Assembly: GCA_018136815.1 (NCBI GenBank)
Contig: CM030931.1
Coordinates: 10,055,072-10,119,071 of the forward strand
Length of the DNA stretch: 64,000 nt
Source: Isochrysis galbana
Taxonomy: Eukaryota; Haptophyta; Isochrysidales; Isochrysidaceae
Direction: 5' to 3'
Shown: positions 32,630 to 43,480 of the stretch, in pieces
Layout of the letters: each line of letters starts with the position of its first letter
Numbering within the stretch: position 1 is the stretch's first letter
Notes under the pieces: generated by a model
Told to the model about the DNA's origin: nothing
Databases searched by the model: none
The model's input: the letters and a program-made list of their open reading frames with translations, nothing else
Translations under genes and position numbers: made by a program

Positions 32630-32957
32630 TCGTCCACCGGGCGGTCGCTTCCACGCGCCGTGGCTGCGCAAGCTGTGCGTGACGAACCCGAGCGGAGAGG
32701 TCGTGGCGTGGCTGACACGCTCAATGCGTGAGATGTCGCACCTGCACACGGTGCACCTCCTCGGTGCCCACTCTGTCGCGCCCGAGCTCTTGGGCGAGTT
32801 CCTCTCCTCGCTGCCCGGCGCGGTGCGCGAGCTACACCTGCGCGGGGGGCAGTTCGCCAACGCCCCGCTCTCGCTGCGGGCGCTGGAGCGTGTGGACCTC
32901 CACTCGGTGTGCATGCACAGCGAGTCGATGCGGTCGCTGCTGAGCGCAGCGGCCTAG
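32630..32957 (+). pseudogene. 3' part of LRR-like gene split by retrotransposon
   Basis: Continues the frame of 8656-8717. It shows leucine-rich periodicity (for example LHTVHLLGAH, VRELHLRGGQF, LERVDLHSVCM) spaced about 25 residues apart, as in RNI-type leucine-rich repeats, and ends at TAG 32957. Base composition is GC-rich and coding-like. The insertion separates it by about 24 kb (as assembled) from its start, so a normal product is unlikely. Function is unknown; such repeats usually mediate protein binding. Confidence 0.7.
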
Positions 32958-32968
32958 GGCCGGGTAAG

Positions 32969-33030
32969 GGTTTCGCGAAACTTTTTACGAAACTTTGGGG
33001 GGTTTCGGCGGGAAAAAACTTTCGCGAAAC
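32969..33030. repeat. Cluster of TTTCGCGAAAC palindromes
   Basis: GTTTCGCGAAAC or close variants occur near 32970 and 33016, with a half-site (TTTACGAAAC) between, just downstream of the LRR-like stop. The role is unknown; a repeat relic or a 3' regulatory structure are both possible. Confidence 0.4.
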
Positions 33031-33171
33031 ATCGGGGCTCAGCCGGCAATTTTGGCTCGCTTGCGGCACTTGGGGTTGGGCTGGACCGGATGCTAGGCAG
33101 AGGGTCTTCCTCCCACAGCTCAGCTTGCCCCAACATAAAAAAAAATCTTAAAAAACTAGCCCTAGCCCTGC

Positions 33172-33690
33172 AACTAAGTTTATACTTGGTTGCCCCATGG
33201 GGGGGCACGAGCCCCCCCCTCTCTCCACTCCTCCCCTGCCATGGGGGAGGAACCACCCATCCTCCTGGCACGCCTGATGGCTTGCCAGGAGGCCACTGCC
33301 CTACTGACCCACTCCCTTCCCCACAGGCTCGCCCCATTCGCCCATCCTGGCCCCTCGTGGCCAGCCCATTGCTCCAACCCCCCCCCCCCCCTGGTCGACA
33401 GGCAGACAGGTGCAGATTGGGGGCCCCAGAGGCTCAGGAGCGCCAGCGAGGGAGAGGCAGGGGAGACCAGGGCCCAGTCCCAGCCTCCTCTGCCCCCAGA
33501 GCTGGCCTCCAAGAGCCTCCAGGGGTCGCCAGCAGGCAGCTGCAGGCCTGCCGCAGGCGCGCCATCGCGCGTGCCGCAGGAGAGGGGAGAGAGAGCGCGG
33601 AGAAGGGGGTGGGCGGAGCGAGAGCTCCGCTCACCGAAAAATAGGTAAGTCCCGCACCTGTTTACAGGATAAGTCGGGGCTGAGACCGCC
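33172..33690 (+). repeat. Interspersed repeat family A, copy 3
   Basis: Hairpin head at 33172-33191, then the G/C stem-loop, CCATGGGGGAGGAACCACCC, the GTCGACAGGCAGACAGGTGCAG block and the CATCGCGCGTGCCGCAGGAG block. It ends with CACCTGTTTACAGGAT. It is closely matched by copy 4 at 53762-54262. Frames across it are open on both strands, but the same words occur in all copies, so I treat them as repeat sequence. Confidence 0.8.
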
Positions 33691-33914
33691 GCCCACTCGG
33701 AGACACAGGAGGAAGGGGGGGAATGATCACCGGGGGGGGCGCGGGCCACCGGACCATATCTAAGCCCTTCACCCCTATCCCCCTAGTAGTGCACGGGGGG
33801 AGTCGCCTTATGGCGGGGGGAGAAGGGCCGGGGAAGTGGGGGTGTAGAAAGTTTCCTACGTGAGTAGAAAGTAGAGGGTCCACGGCCGCGTGTGCGGTGA
33901 GACTATTAAAAGGT

Positions 33915-34733
33915 TTAATTAAAAACTAGCCCTAACGTCTTCAGTGTCGAGAGATGTTCCGGAATAGCTGCCTTTCTCAGCGCTCCCATTCTTATTATTA
34001 CGCTCTTTGCTTTGTTCACTCGAGCACCTGTGGCTCTCCCATAGTTCTCTAGCAAGCGCATCGCTCGCGTGACCGATTCGTAGGAGTTGGCTAGGAGCTG
34101 CGTGTCGTCCGCAAATTGGCCGGTGGCTTCGGGCGGCCCCGTTGGGGCGTCGTGACTGCGGTGGGCTGGGAGGTGGGAGGCGGCGCGGCGCGCTCCATCG
34201 CTAAAACTATAACTATAGTTTTTGTCAGCTTGCCCCAACATAGCTGTGGTCAATTCGGGGTCCTCGGGCACTTGAAGGCTAGCGTCCACAGGAGTGGCCT
34301 CGACGTTTGAATCAACGACGGCCGAGCGGTCGAGAGTCTCAGGACGCTCCTGGGAAGCATTTTGTAGAGCACTTTGAGGCGGTTCTGATGGTGCAAGTCT
34401 CGTCTCGCCAGCCCCAAGGGTTCGCGAGTCGTCGTTGGGAGAAGACAGAAAGCATTCAAGGTCATCCCCGGCAGAATTTTTGCAGACTTTTTCCTTGATT
34501 CCGGCCGAAGGCGCGGGTTTGAAGTTTGTACTTGTGGAGATGGACTGTTCCCAGGATCCGGGTAAGGCTCCTGAGACTCCATCCTTGGCAACCCACGCGT
34601 CCGTAGGCGGCCTATCGACTTGGGTAGCGGGTGAAGATACTTGGGAAGGCTTGGGCACGGGTGCAGTGGTGCAGGGGTCCGCGCGCGGCGGCGAGGGCGA
34701 ATTTGGCGGTGCAGAGGGCGGTGATGGGTCCAT
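33915..34733 (-). pseudogene. LINE reverse-transcriptase relic fused to Ser/Pro-rich frame
   Basis: A 272-residue frame from ATG 34733. The last 70 residues (about 34130-33915) contain QFADDTQLLA, in which FADD (34104-34115) is the RT catalytic motif, followed by LLENYGRATGARVN and KSVIIRMG. This is the typical thumb-side sequence of non-LTR retrotransposon reverse transcriptases. The first 200 residues are Ser/Pro-rich with no recognised domain and may be the ORF1-type part of the same element joined by an internal deletion. The RT lacks its upstream fingers and palm, so it cannot be active. The region 34740-35188 upstream holds nothing recognised. Confidence 0.75.
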
Positions 34734-35188
34734 AGAAACAGATTGAATCAATCTCTAGTGGGTGATTTCTAGCGAGAGACCACACACAACTCAGTAGGGG
34801 TTCAAGGGTACGAGGGGTCACGGTACGGCTTCGATCGCAGAGCGCTGCGACGGTTGCTGGGTGCGTACGAAGACACGCCACACCACTTTCTAACATAAAC
34901 AAGGGCAACACGTAATAAACACGGGAGCGAATGCCACGGTGGGTCAACAGAGAGAGCAAAGAAGGAACCAATTGGCCAGAAGAGAACTCGTCGTCTCGTC
35001 GTCCTAGAGAAGGATTGCACACAGAAAAGGCGCGAAAGGGATTCATCCATGCTTAGTGAAGATCCTACAAGATTCATCGGCGAATAGCGTCTCAACGCGA
35101 GCACAGTGGCGTGCACTTTACCTATAGCTTTTCGTAGCTTAGCCATGGAGTAGCTGGTAGACTTAAAAAGTCTAGAAGCTTACAGAGG

Positions 35189-35560
35189 TGTTAGACTTAC
35201 AGAGTCTAGATGCTTGAGGTTCTTGAGGGTGTACTTTAGCAAGCAAGATGCTCGCTACTTCCTTGGTCTTCATCGACACGTGCTTACTACTCCCTTGATC
35301 TCCATGCCTGGGTGATCAGTCCAGAGCTAGAGCATATTATTCATATTCCGAGTAGAAAGAAGCCTGTAGAAGCTGCTTGGCCACGTGGGTATAATGGTAG
35401 ACCAACATTGAATGAAGTGTAGTGATTGATAGAAGCGTGGAGACGTTGTAGACGTAGAGATAGACATAAGAACGAAGATTGATGATTTACCATCGCGGTT
35501 ATAACGGTAGAGCGGAAAATAGCGAAATAGCCTGCAGAGGCTCGCGAATGCGACATGCTC
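35189..35560 (+). repeat. Interspersed repeat R, copy 1 (uninterrupted)
   Basis: About 370 bp, from TTAGACTTACAGAGTCTAG through CTTGAGGTTCTTGAGGGTG and TGATGATTTACCATCG to AAATAGCCTGCAGAGG. A close copy starts at 61249 and is interrupted there at AAATAGC by nested transposons, resuming at 62831. No protein similarity is seen in any frame. This copy shows the pre-insertion sequence. Confidence 0.8.
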
Positions 35561-35574
35561 GGAGCCCCTCCCAC

Positions 35575-35755
35575 AAGTGCCCATTAATGGTACAATAACG
35601 GGCAATTTTGAGTTTCTCAGAGGGCCCAAACTTAGCACATTAACAGGTTTAGTTTTGGGCTGGGTGTTAACAGGTCAGATGTTGCCCATTATTGGGTATT
35701 AATGGTATTAACTTGTTAACGGGCTTAACCCAGCCCTAGCCTTGCAGAACACATA
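35575..35755 (-). repeat. TTAACAGG-rich interspersed repeat, copy 2 (reverse)
   Basis: Reverse-oriented relative to 8281-8450. It shares the AGGCTAGGGCTG end (35737-35750 in reverse) and ATTAACAGGT words. Boundaries are approximate. Confidence 0.5.
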
Positions 35756-36041
35756 ACGGACTCATAGCGCGCGACAATGAACACCCGTCAACCAGCGGCG
35801 AGCGGGGACTCGCGGGCGCCATCGCTACTCAGGGCTGGACGAGGACGAGACCAGCCGCGACGAATTTTCTTTTCGCCGATGCAAAAAATCTCGTTCCCGT
35901 TTTCCTCGTCGTTGGAGTACGTACTGACCCCCCCTACAAAAGAGACGCGCGTATTTTTTCTTTACAGTAGAATTTTACCTGCTACATGTAAGCGCTGCGG
36001 GCTGTCGGTTGGTACCAGGCTAGTGGGCGCTGTGCACACGG

Positions 36042-36689
36042 ATGAGCCTCAAATTCATCACGGATGTGAAGGACGACGAGTCGTGGGAGAGTGTTGTCAT
36101 CCAGGCGCCCTCATCGACACTATGTGTTATCGATGTATACACGCAGTGGTGCGGGCCGTGTACTGCGCTCGATCACAAACTTCAGCAGCTGCACATCGAG
36201 CTTGTGAACAGCGAGATCAAGGTGAGGCTACGCACGGATCGATCCCTACGACTGCTCGCCAGCGGCTGCACTCCACGCTTCTCCCCCTTCTGAGATAAAA
36301 ACGCTGTGCCGAAAATTGCATTTCCAGTATGTGCGAGCCATTTCGGACTATGTCACTGCCTTGGAGAATCATCGTGACCGGTCAATGCCGCTTTTTCTAT
36401 TTTATCGGGTGCGCGATGAAGCTACCAGCGCAACAGCCCAGCGGTGCAGTTCGATGTGCAAGCATTTTTTCCAGCACGTTCTCATGTCAACGAGGATGAC
36501 ATGACGTATTGATCATGCTGCCACATCTGCCTTTTCCTGTGCACATAGGGAGGGGTGCAAGTGGATGAGCTGCATGGCGCAAACCAGGTGGAGCTCACTC
36601 GCAGGGTTCAAAGTCTGAGTCAAGCCTCGAGAGAGCACAATAGCGAATCGGCCGGGAATGTGGACGCCGCGATCATCCAAGAATGTTGA
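36042..36689 (+). CDS. Thioredoxin-domain protein, outer-arm dynein light chain type, three exons
   Basis: Exons 36042-36221, 36328-36408 and 36549-36689 (donors gtgagg and gtgcgc, acceptors ttccag and acatag, all phase 0) give 133 residues. A thioredoxin fold with active site WCGPC (C37, C40) in exon 1 is followed by YVTALENHRDRSMPLFLFYR in exon 2 and GGVQVDELHGANQVELTR in exon 3. This matches the thioredoxin domain of NME8/TXNDC-type proteins and of algal dynein light chains LC3/LC5, rather than housekeeping thioredoxin, which has a conserved cis-Pro followed by Thr. It probably acts in the ciliary axoneme as a redox-sensitive dynein subunit. The NDK domains of NME8 are absent. ARMC9 in the same window supports a ciliated cell, but there is no operon logic here. 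A 5' extension beyond the ATG cannot be excluded. Confidence 0.82.
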
Positions 36690-38560
36690 AGGATAATTTG
36701 GAATAAGGTTACCGAATCACAAGTTACCAAGCTGGGGAGCTCTCTCTCTCTTCTCTATGCTCAAACTCCTTGGCTTTCCTCTCTTAGATGGGAGAATTTT
36801 TGATGCGTAGTGGCAAATTGCAGAAGTCAGCTTCTCGTATTCAGCTCTTTGCTCGAAATCACACAGTGCTGGGTCCGTGTATCCAAGTGCTCATTAGAAT
36901 GTCATCTAGCACTTCCTTTTCTCCGGCGACGAGCGAACACATTCCTCCATGTTCGCCAAATAGTTCGCCGGTCAGTCTCCACACTTCCACTTGTCCATCT
37001 ACGCATGAAGCTCTTTCGCAGCATGCTCAGCCTGCACCGCTGTCTGATTTGCTGCCTTTTTTCTCACTACTTCCATGAGAGCTGAATCATTCTTGCCATC
37101 CAGCGGACTGTTTTTTCAGCGTGGCGATGCGCGTGCCCGAGAGCGTTTTTTTCTTGTGCTCGAGCTTGCTGGAGCCTATACTACAGGAGCCATCATATCC
37201 GAGACTAGATGCCACTAGGAAATAGATGTCGCCACGTACCGAGGTCCATCGAATCGAACTTAGTCGCATCTTTCATTTTTTGCCATATGATGCCATATGC
37301 CATCATCCATCATATCATATGCACATGCACTACTCACTACGCATGCGCGGGGCAGCGGGTGGGCTGAAAGATAGAGGCCTACTAGCTGTTCTGCAGAGCC
37401 ATGTATGGACTATGGGCGCACGCTTGCAGGCCCCCCTTGCAGGCCCCCCTTACGCAATCTCGCCTCACGCGTGGCACTAGGTTGGCTATGTGCTGTGTCG
37501 AAGCCACGCCCGCTCTCTAGAATCACACCCCTCATCGGCTGCCTTGCGGACATTAGCCCCGTCCGTCCCATCGACTGTCGCTCCTAAGCGCGCCCCGCGC
37601 CCCCCGCGGCCCGCGACGTGCTCCATCGATGGTCAACACTGGGGTCGCCGCGCGCGGGGGGTTCGCCGCATATCGCCGTGCCTCTTGTCGTGGGCGGGCT
37701 GGGAGCAATCGGGGGGAAGGGGACAATTGACAATTGAGGGCACGGAAGGATCCTCCCCGCTTGCTACTCATGGGCCCGGGGCCCGGGATGTGTGGTTCTG
37801 GTTAGCTAGTAAGAGAAGGCGGGAGTAGGGGCGAGCGGCGTGCGTTCCAAGCTCCAACTCCTAACTAAGCTAAATGGTCTCGTCCCCCCCTTCCCCTTCG
37901 CCCATCGCCTTCCTCCTACGCCATTAAAAAATCATTCATACGGCCTTCTGACCGGAGGTCACGGCGGAAGTTTTGCGTTTTGCTAGGTCTGGCTAGCAGG
38001 GCGGAGTGTTTATTTTGGTTTGGCGCGTGGCGGGCCTCTGCCTCTGTATTGAACTTTGTGTTGTAATGTAAGCCACGTTTCAGCTTTTGTGTTTGTGACT
38101 AACTAAAACTAAGGCCAACGCTTTTGTGTATTTATTATGTAAGGTTGCCGCCCATTACTTACGAGTCTCCCCTACTCATTTTTGGTGACAATATTGGAGT
38201 GCTCAGCTCCAATGCACCTTTGACCTTTGATTTTAGGTTTTCTCCCCCGGGTTAAGAGCGTATTGCGTGTTCGTCGGCCAGCAAAAGAGGAGAGAGGGAG
38301 AGGGGCACCTTGCCCCGCCGTGAGTGAACCAAGTATAAATAAACTTACTACAAACTGCTAACTGCAAAGTGTAGTGCACAGAGACTCGCAACTCCCAACA
38401 ACGAGCTTTGGTTAAGGGCGCTAGCTTCCGGGACGGGATATGCAGCATGATGCCCTCAACCTACTACTTCAACCTCCATCGCGAAGGACCGTTCTTAGAT
38501 TGCCTTGTGATATGCGCATTGATTTACGCACGCGTGGCGAAGAGGGCGGAATTGCGCCAT
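36690..38560. other. Intergenic, no supported gene
   Basis: Short frames only. A minus-strand frame at 37087-37269 ends KKQSAGWQE and could be a terminal exon, but I cannot connect it. A 13-bp GCAGGCCCCCCTT direct repeat lies at about 37427-37452. At 38296-38347, a reverse, degraded head of repeat family A is present with the hairpin motif at 38327-38347. Confidence 0.45.
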
Positions 38561-40879
38561 TTAACATCTCTCAAATATTTTGTAGAGCTGCTCGGTGGAC
38601 GCCACCTGAACTATCGTGTGGTTAGACGCTTGCTCGATGGGCGGCTCGTACGCGCGTCGGATGCTAGGAAGCAGCAGGTGCTGTATTGTCCATGTCGAGG
38701 AACATCCTGTCTCATTCACCGCACAATCCTGAGCTGGAGCCTGTGATGATTCATCCTGGTCTAGCACACCAATCTCATCCACTCTATACAAAGATGCAAG
38801 CAGACGAGCCAAGCTTTCAAAGCAAGGTTCCTCGGCATCCCAGCGCACGTGTGAGACGAGACGCAGAGTGAAGAGGGGCAACGCGTTTAGCGGCGGGACA
38901 TAGCCATCAACGAGTTGCGGCAGTGCTACGATGGCGTCGTCGCGGATGACAAGCGAGACGTACTCCTCTAGCATCTCGGCCTTCTCTGATAGCAGACGGG
39001 CCACTGCTTTGCCGATGTCGACAGGCGCCCCATCTGCGGGCTTCCACCCTGCGCGTGGGTCGCGCAGCGCGAGGACGCAGAGATCGACGATGGGCGCTGG
39101 CGACGACAGCGAAATGAGGGCAAGGTTGCCCCATCGGTGAAGAGTTTGTTGATAGAAGAACTCTTCGGAGACCACACCAATGTGCACGACGTAGAGTTTT
39201 GTTTGGTGTTGCAAAAGTACATGCAGAGCGTCGATGACTCCGACGTACACATGCTGTCTGAAAAGAATCATTAGGCCTCGGTGTGCATTCTGTGTTACCT
39301 TCCTCAAAAGGCTGTGGATAGACGATAACTCGCACGGTATCCAAGGTCGGTCAGAGGCAGCCAAGGCTTCGCCGATTACTCGCCTGCCGCCACATGTCGA
39401 CGTTGGCACGCTGAGCACGGCCTTTGTCGCGACGGCACTCTGACCTGAGGTGTCGTCGTCGCCATCGCCGGCCGCGTCTTCTCGGGATCGCTTCTCCGCC
39501 CCCCGGCTTACACTCGATCTTTCGCCTCCACTAACGCCACTTCCGATGGCCACTTGGCTTGAACTTCGTGCTGCCGAGGCTGAGGGCCTGCAAATATAAC
39601 GGTCGAGCTCGCCGACTTTCATGCCCTCGTTCACACGTACCTGCTTACGAGGATCAGGACCAGATTTCGCCGTCGCGGCCGCCGAGGGAGCAACGGCTCC
39701 CTCGCGAGGCGCGGCACTGTCGAAGTCTTGCGTGCGGCGATGGCCACCACTAGCACTGCCGCCCAACCCGCTCCTGCCACGTGACTCCTCGCCAGGGAGG
39801 ACAGCCTGGGTTAAATAGGTGCGCGAGGTATTAGAGCCAAGAAGTGCCGCGCGCAGCGTCGCCTGGACTGCACCAATCACCTCCTCTTGGTGGAGGAAGT
39901 GCACCTCACGCTTGGTAGGGTGCACGTTGACGTCAATTGCATTTGGTGGCAGTCGCAAAGAAATGTACATGAAGGGGTGAGTGTGCTTCGGCAAATAGGC
40001 GGCATACACCTCTTCCAACGCCCGGCGCAGGTGGTTCGACTCAACCAAGCGCTTGTTGATGAAGAGATGGAAGATCAGCCGCTTGTGCGAGAAGTTAGCA
40101 TTAGACACATATCCGCGGATTTTGAGGCCGAGAGTTGTGTCCTCGCCTTCAACCTTCACGAGTTCTCGCGCTACCGTCGCACCGTGCACTAGGCGGATAA
40201 CGTCCAGAGTCGAATGGCTCATGAGAGTATGGAGCTCTGTGGCAGTCTCACCAGCCTTCTTGCATGACATGGCGATGCCCGCGTTGTCGATTGCATACGA
40301 CTGCACCACTTGTAGGATCTTTGAGTACTCCTCAGCATTGCCCTTGATAGCCGCCCTTCGCATAGGGATGTTGAAGAACATGTCCTCTACGACGATCTGA
40401 GTGCCCTTGGTGCCGGCACACGCCTTGGGTTCCGCCAGCTCACCTGGTTTGCTGGGAACAATCACCCCGTCGGCATACGATGCGCGGTAGGCGCACGGGG
40501 CTCCAGCAGTCATCGAGGTGATTGCGACATGCGCTACATGTGAGATAGATGCCAACGCCTCGCCCCGAAAGCCAAAGGTGTCGATCTGCTCAAGGTCTTC
40601 GTACTCTCTCAATTTGGACGTGGCGAAGCGCTCGCACACGCGCGGGAAGTCTTCGCGGGCGATGCCGTGCCCGTTATCACTGATCTGCAGAAGCTTCATG
40701 CCGCCTGCACGCGAGAGGACACTGATTGAGGTGGAGCCAGCGTCGAGCGAGTTCTCGAGCATCTCCTTGAGCGCGCTGGCGGGCCGCAGGATGACTTCGC
40801 CCGCGGCGATCCGGTTCACCACCTCCTGCGAGAGAGGGCGGATGGGGCGCGTCGGCTCGGCAGGGGACGCGGACGTCAT
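38561..40879 (-). CDS. MLH1: DNA mismatch repair protein MLH1
   Basis: A single-exon 772-residue MutL homologue, close to the usual MLH1 length of about 750. The N-terminal GHKL ATPase has NRIAAGEVILRPASALKEM with catalytic E39 and Mg-binding N43, DNGHGI at 68-73, RFATSKL at 84-90 and TFGFRGEALASIS at 101-113. The transducer domain follows, then a Ser/Ala-rich linker (about 370-500). The C-terminal MLH1 dimerisation domain contains QHQTKLYVVHI and ends in FERC, the invariant MLH1 C-terminus that completes the endonuclease site of its PMS2/PMS1 partner. It acts in the nucleus in post-replicative mismatch repair and meiotic crossover. The ATG at 40879 is the only one ahead of the ATPase motif. 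No introns are needed. The terminal FERC separates it from PMS2. Confidence 0.97.
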   Translation of the reverse strand: MTSASPAEPTRPIRPLSQEVVNRIAAGEVILRPASALKEMLENSLDAGSTSISVLSRAGGMKLLQISDNGHGIAREDFPRVCERFATSKLREYEDLEQIDTFGFRGEALASISHVAHVAITSMTAGAPCAYRASYADGVIVPSKPGELAEPKACAGTKGTQIVVEDMFFNIPMRRAAIKGNAEEYSKILQVVQSYAIDNAGIAMSCKKAGETATELHTLMSHSTLDVIRLVHGATVARELVKVEGEDTTLGLKIRGYVSNANFSHKRLIFHLFINKRLVESNHLRRALEEVYAAYLPKHTHPFMYISLRLPPNAIDVNVHPTKREVHFLHQEEVIGAVQATLRAALLGSNTSRTYLTQAVLPGEESRGRSGLGGSASGGHRRTQDFDSAAPREGAVAPSAAATAKSGPDPRKQVRVNEGMKVGELDRYICRPSASAARSSSQVAIGSGVSGGERSSVSRGAEKRSREDAAGDGDDDTSGQSAVATKAVLSVPTSTCGGRRVIGEALAASDRPWIPCELSSIHSLLRKVTQNAHRGLMILFRQHVYVGVIDALHVLLQHQTKLYVVHIGVVSEEFFYQQTLHRWGNLALISLSSPAPIVDLCVLALRDPRAGWKPADGAPVDIGKAVARLLSEKAEMLEEYVSLVIRDDAIVALPQLVDGYVPPLNALPLFTLRLVSHVRWDAEEPCFESLARLLASLYRVDEIGVLDQDESSQAPAQDCAVNETGCSSTWTIQHLLLPSIRRAYEPPIEQASNHTIVQVASTEQLYKIFERC

Positions 40880-42495
40880 GGCCGCCGCGCAGCTCCCGCG
40901 CTTTTCAGGAGGGGAGAGCGCGGGATGCTCGCTCTCGCCTCACTACTCGTACTTCCTACTTTAAAAAGCCTTGGGGTGCTTGCTCTCACTACTTCTTAAA
41001 GTCTTCATTCAGTGTTGGTTGCATTGGTTGTCTGCGCGTCTGCGCGGCGCGTACTCGTAGCCAGAAGATCCCCAAAGCTGCATGTTGTAGCCTACGAAGA
41101 GAGAGCATTAGAAATGTAGACGACGATTAAAACAGAAGGACTATCGCGGATGCGGATGTGACAGCGCCATGGCCATGGCCATTGCGTGCGCCACAAGCCA
41201 CAGGCCACAGGAGACAGGAGACCGAGGGGGGGGGGGGGGGCACAGGAGACAGGAGACCGAGGGGGGGGGGGAGCAGAGGGGGGGGTGCCCCCCCTCGTCG
41301 AAGTTTTAACATATCTTTTGCCTCAGCTTACAGCTTAGGTGAGAGAGTTTCCAACATGAATGAGCTATAAGGGCTGTCTTATTTGTGCTTTATGCCACAA
41401 CCACAGTGTTGTATTCAGGCCCAGGCGCCTTTTGGCATGAATATTTCGGCATGAGCACGAGCCTTCTTCGTTATATTTATATATACCGTCTTCTATGTTC
41501 GTCGTGGTCGCGCAAGCAAGGCGTGCAGATTCGGATTCTTATTATGGCTACGTCCATATCATGCATCATGGATGCTCATTCTACATTCTAACCTCTTTAA
41601 TATGAATATGTTTATACTGAGGTCTCTGCTTCTCTCTTCTCTCTAGTTGGAGCTGGAGCTGGTGGTGATGGTGATAGCAATAGCAATTGATCGAACACTA
41701 TTCACTATTAGGATTAGGGATTAGGAAGTTGCCCAGGTAGTTAGGGGCTGGGGAATACTTAGACACCCAGGGGATGTGGAATGTAGTAGTCAAGTCTGTG
41801 AGTGACCGGGCTACTAGCTCTAGCGACGAGAGAGGTTATAGAGACAATTAAAATCTACTGCTACTGGCGTGAAATGGTCCTTGCTGTCCCCACTTTCGGT
41901 GGCTGTCTCCACTCTCAAAGTCCCGTAGACAGCGCAGATCGAGACGTAGCAGCAGCAAGACAGCAGCAGACGCGAAGCCCTGCAGACGGCGCAGACTGAG
42001 AGTCTAGCAAGACAGCACCAAGCGGACCCCCAAACCCCAAGGCCACCATGGACCAAGGAATGGATTGCTGTAACCGAAACACCAAAACAATGCCCGTGCT
42101 GTGCATGTGCGTAACTATGCTAGGAGCGCTTCGTTACCTCCCGGCTCTGAGTCGATTCTCAGACATCGACCACACGCACAAAAACACGCTCGTCTCATTG
42201 CCGGCTACCATACCTTCATGCATGGCAAAAAAGCCAACCAGCCATTAATTTCGATCTGCGGGCCAGAACGGAGCCTTGTACGCACCTAAATTTCATCACG
42301 TGCCTTGGCATCTGCACACGAGCCTCGTACGCACCTAAAGCTACTTGTTCCATGATGTTACGTCTTGTGGGGAAGCTCACAGCTGATGGCTCATGTCAAT
42401 CACGCAGTTCACATAGCGCAACTGGTCCTTGGTGAATGACTTGCCACGTCCAAAGCTGAGGACAGGGCCTGCACGACTCGAACTATCTGCTGGAC
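40880..42495. other. Intergenic, no supported gene
   Basis: Contains a two-copy tandem duplication of an ACAGGAGACAGGAGACCGAG unit with G tracts (about 41205-41275). Around 41750-41810, the segment GACACCCAGGGGA..GTGAGTGACCGGGCTA is shared with 54752-54805. No coding region or RNA gene is supported. Confidence 0.45.
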
Positions 42496-42762
42496 TCATG
42501 AGCGCCGACCCCATGCGGTATTCCAGAGCACAAACGTTGGCTTCGAGGGAGGAGGATTCGTGGACGGAGGAGGCTCCTTGCCATCAGGATCCGGCGGCGG
42601 AGGGTTCGTGCTGGTGGGTGGGGGCGCCTGCGGCCGCGGGTTCCAGGCGGTGTTCCAGAGCAGAAGGCGGCTCTTTGGCTCGTCCGCGTCGCCGGTGAAG
42701 CCGTTCTTCTCGCGCTTCTGCTTGATATAGCTCGGGTGGGGCTTAGGCACCGTTGGCGCCAT
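42496..42762 (-). CDS. Small proline-rich protein with two LWNTAW motifs
   Basis: An 88-residue frame from the ATG at 42762. The N-terminus MAPTVPKPHPSYIKQKREK is basic. A hydrophobic motif LLLWNTAWNP follows, then a Pro-rich linker of alternating TNPPPPDPD and STNPPPSKP, and then a second motif FVLWNTAWG at the C-terminus. Two copies of LWNTAW bracketing a Pro linker suggest a repeated binding motif. I recognise no family. The longer frame reaching 43407 runs through low-complexity GA/CT sequence that looks like the 5' leader (42770-43480), so the internal ATG is preferred. It could be a real short gene or a terminal exon. Confidence 0.5.
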   Translation of the reverse strand: MAPTVPKPHPSYIKQKREKNGFTGDADEPKSRLLLWNTAWNPRPQAPPPTSTNPPPPDPDGKEPPPSTNPPPSKPTFVLWNTAWGRRS

Positions 42763-43480
42763 CGTCTCCGGAGATGAGGCAGTGGAGGAGGATAAGGTGG
42801 AAGAGGCGAAAGGAGCCGAAGAGAAAGAAAAGGGGAGGGGAGGAGCGGAGGGGAAAACGAAAAGAACCACCTCTCCCTGTAGGAGTAGAGGAAAGATTCT
42901 CATCCACACCGCTGGGGAGCAGGGCAAAAGAGGAGAGGAGCGAGGGTGAGGGAGACGAGGTTTCATTAATATTGTATGCCACCGGATTCGAAGGGATGAC
43001 GACAAAGGAAATGTGCGGCCAACGAGTTGAGGGAGGTTGTGTTCATAGAAGAGAGAGAGAGAGAGAAGAGAAAGAAAGGTGGTCAGGCTGTCGTCGTCGG
43101 CTCCGAGGGAGTAGAGAGGAGGATGATAGACAGACCAAGAAGCAGTAAAGAAGAGGAGAGGAGAGAGACAACGTCGTCGTCGTGAGTGTGAGGATGAAAA
43201 GAAAGAGGAAAAGAGAAGGGGAGGAAGGAGGAGGGGCAGCACAGCAGCAGAGACGCGAAGAATCTCTCCTGCAGACGGCGCCGCAGAGAGTGAGAAGAGT
43301 CTAGCAAGACAGGTCTCGGCGGGAGAAAATACGAGACCGAGGAACAACAGACAAGAGAGAGAGAAGAGGAGAGAGACTGGAAGAAGAGAGCGAGATGGCC
43401 CTTTCAAACCGCGTGGCTCTCGGTGCAGGAAGGAGGCGCCGAGAGAGAGAGAGAGAGAGAAGCGCCCCCGTGAGGGAGAA
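42763..43480. other. GA-rich probable 5' leader
   Basis: Strongly purine-rich plus strand with AGAGAGAG runs, the same kind of sequence found ahead of ARMC9 and the RING gene. It probably holds promoter and leader sequence for the small minus-strand gene. From 43481 to 43854 I recognise nothing, apart from TCGTATCTCGTATCTC tandem repeats near 43750-43775. Confidence 0.4.

Noticed and set aside
33190-33648. 152-residue plus-strand and overlapping minus-strand proteins
   Set aside because: They lie wholly within repeat family A, and equivalent frames recur in the other copies with indels.
42496-43407. 303-residue version of the LWNTAW protein
   Set aside because: The extra 215 N-terminal residues are low-complexity translations of a GA/CT-rich leader. 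The internal ATG at 42762 is more credible.
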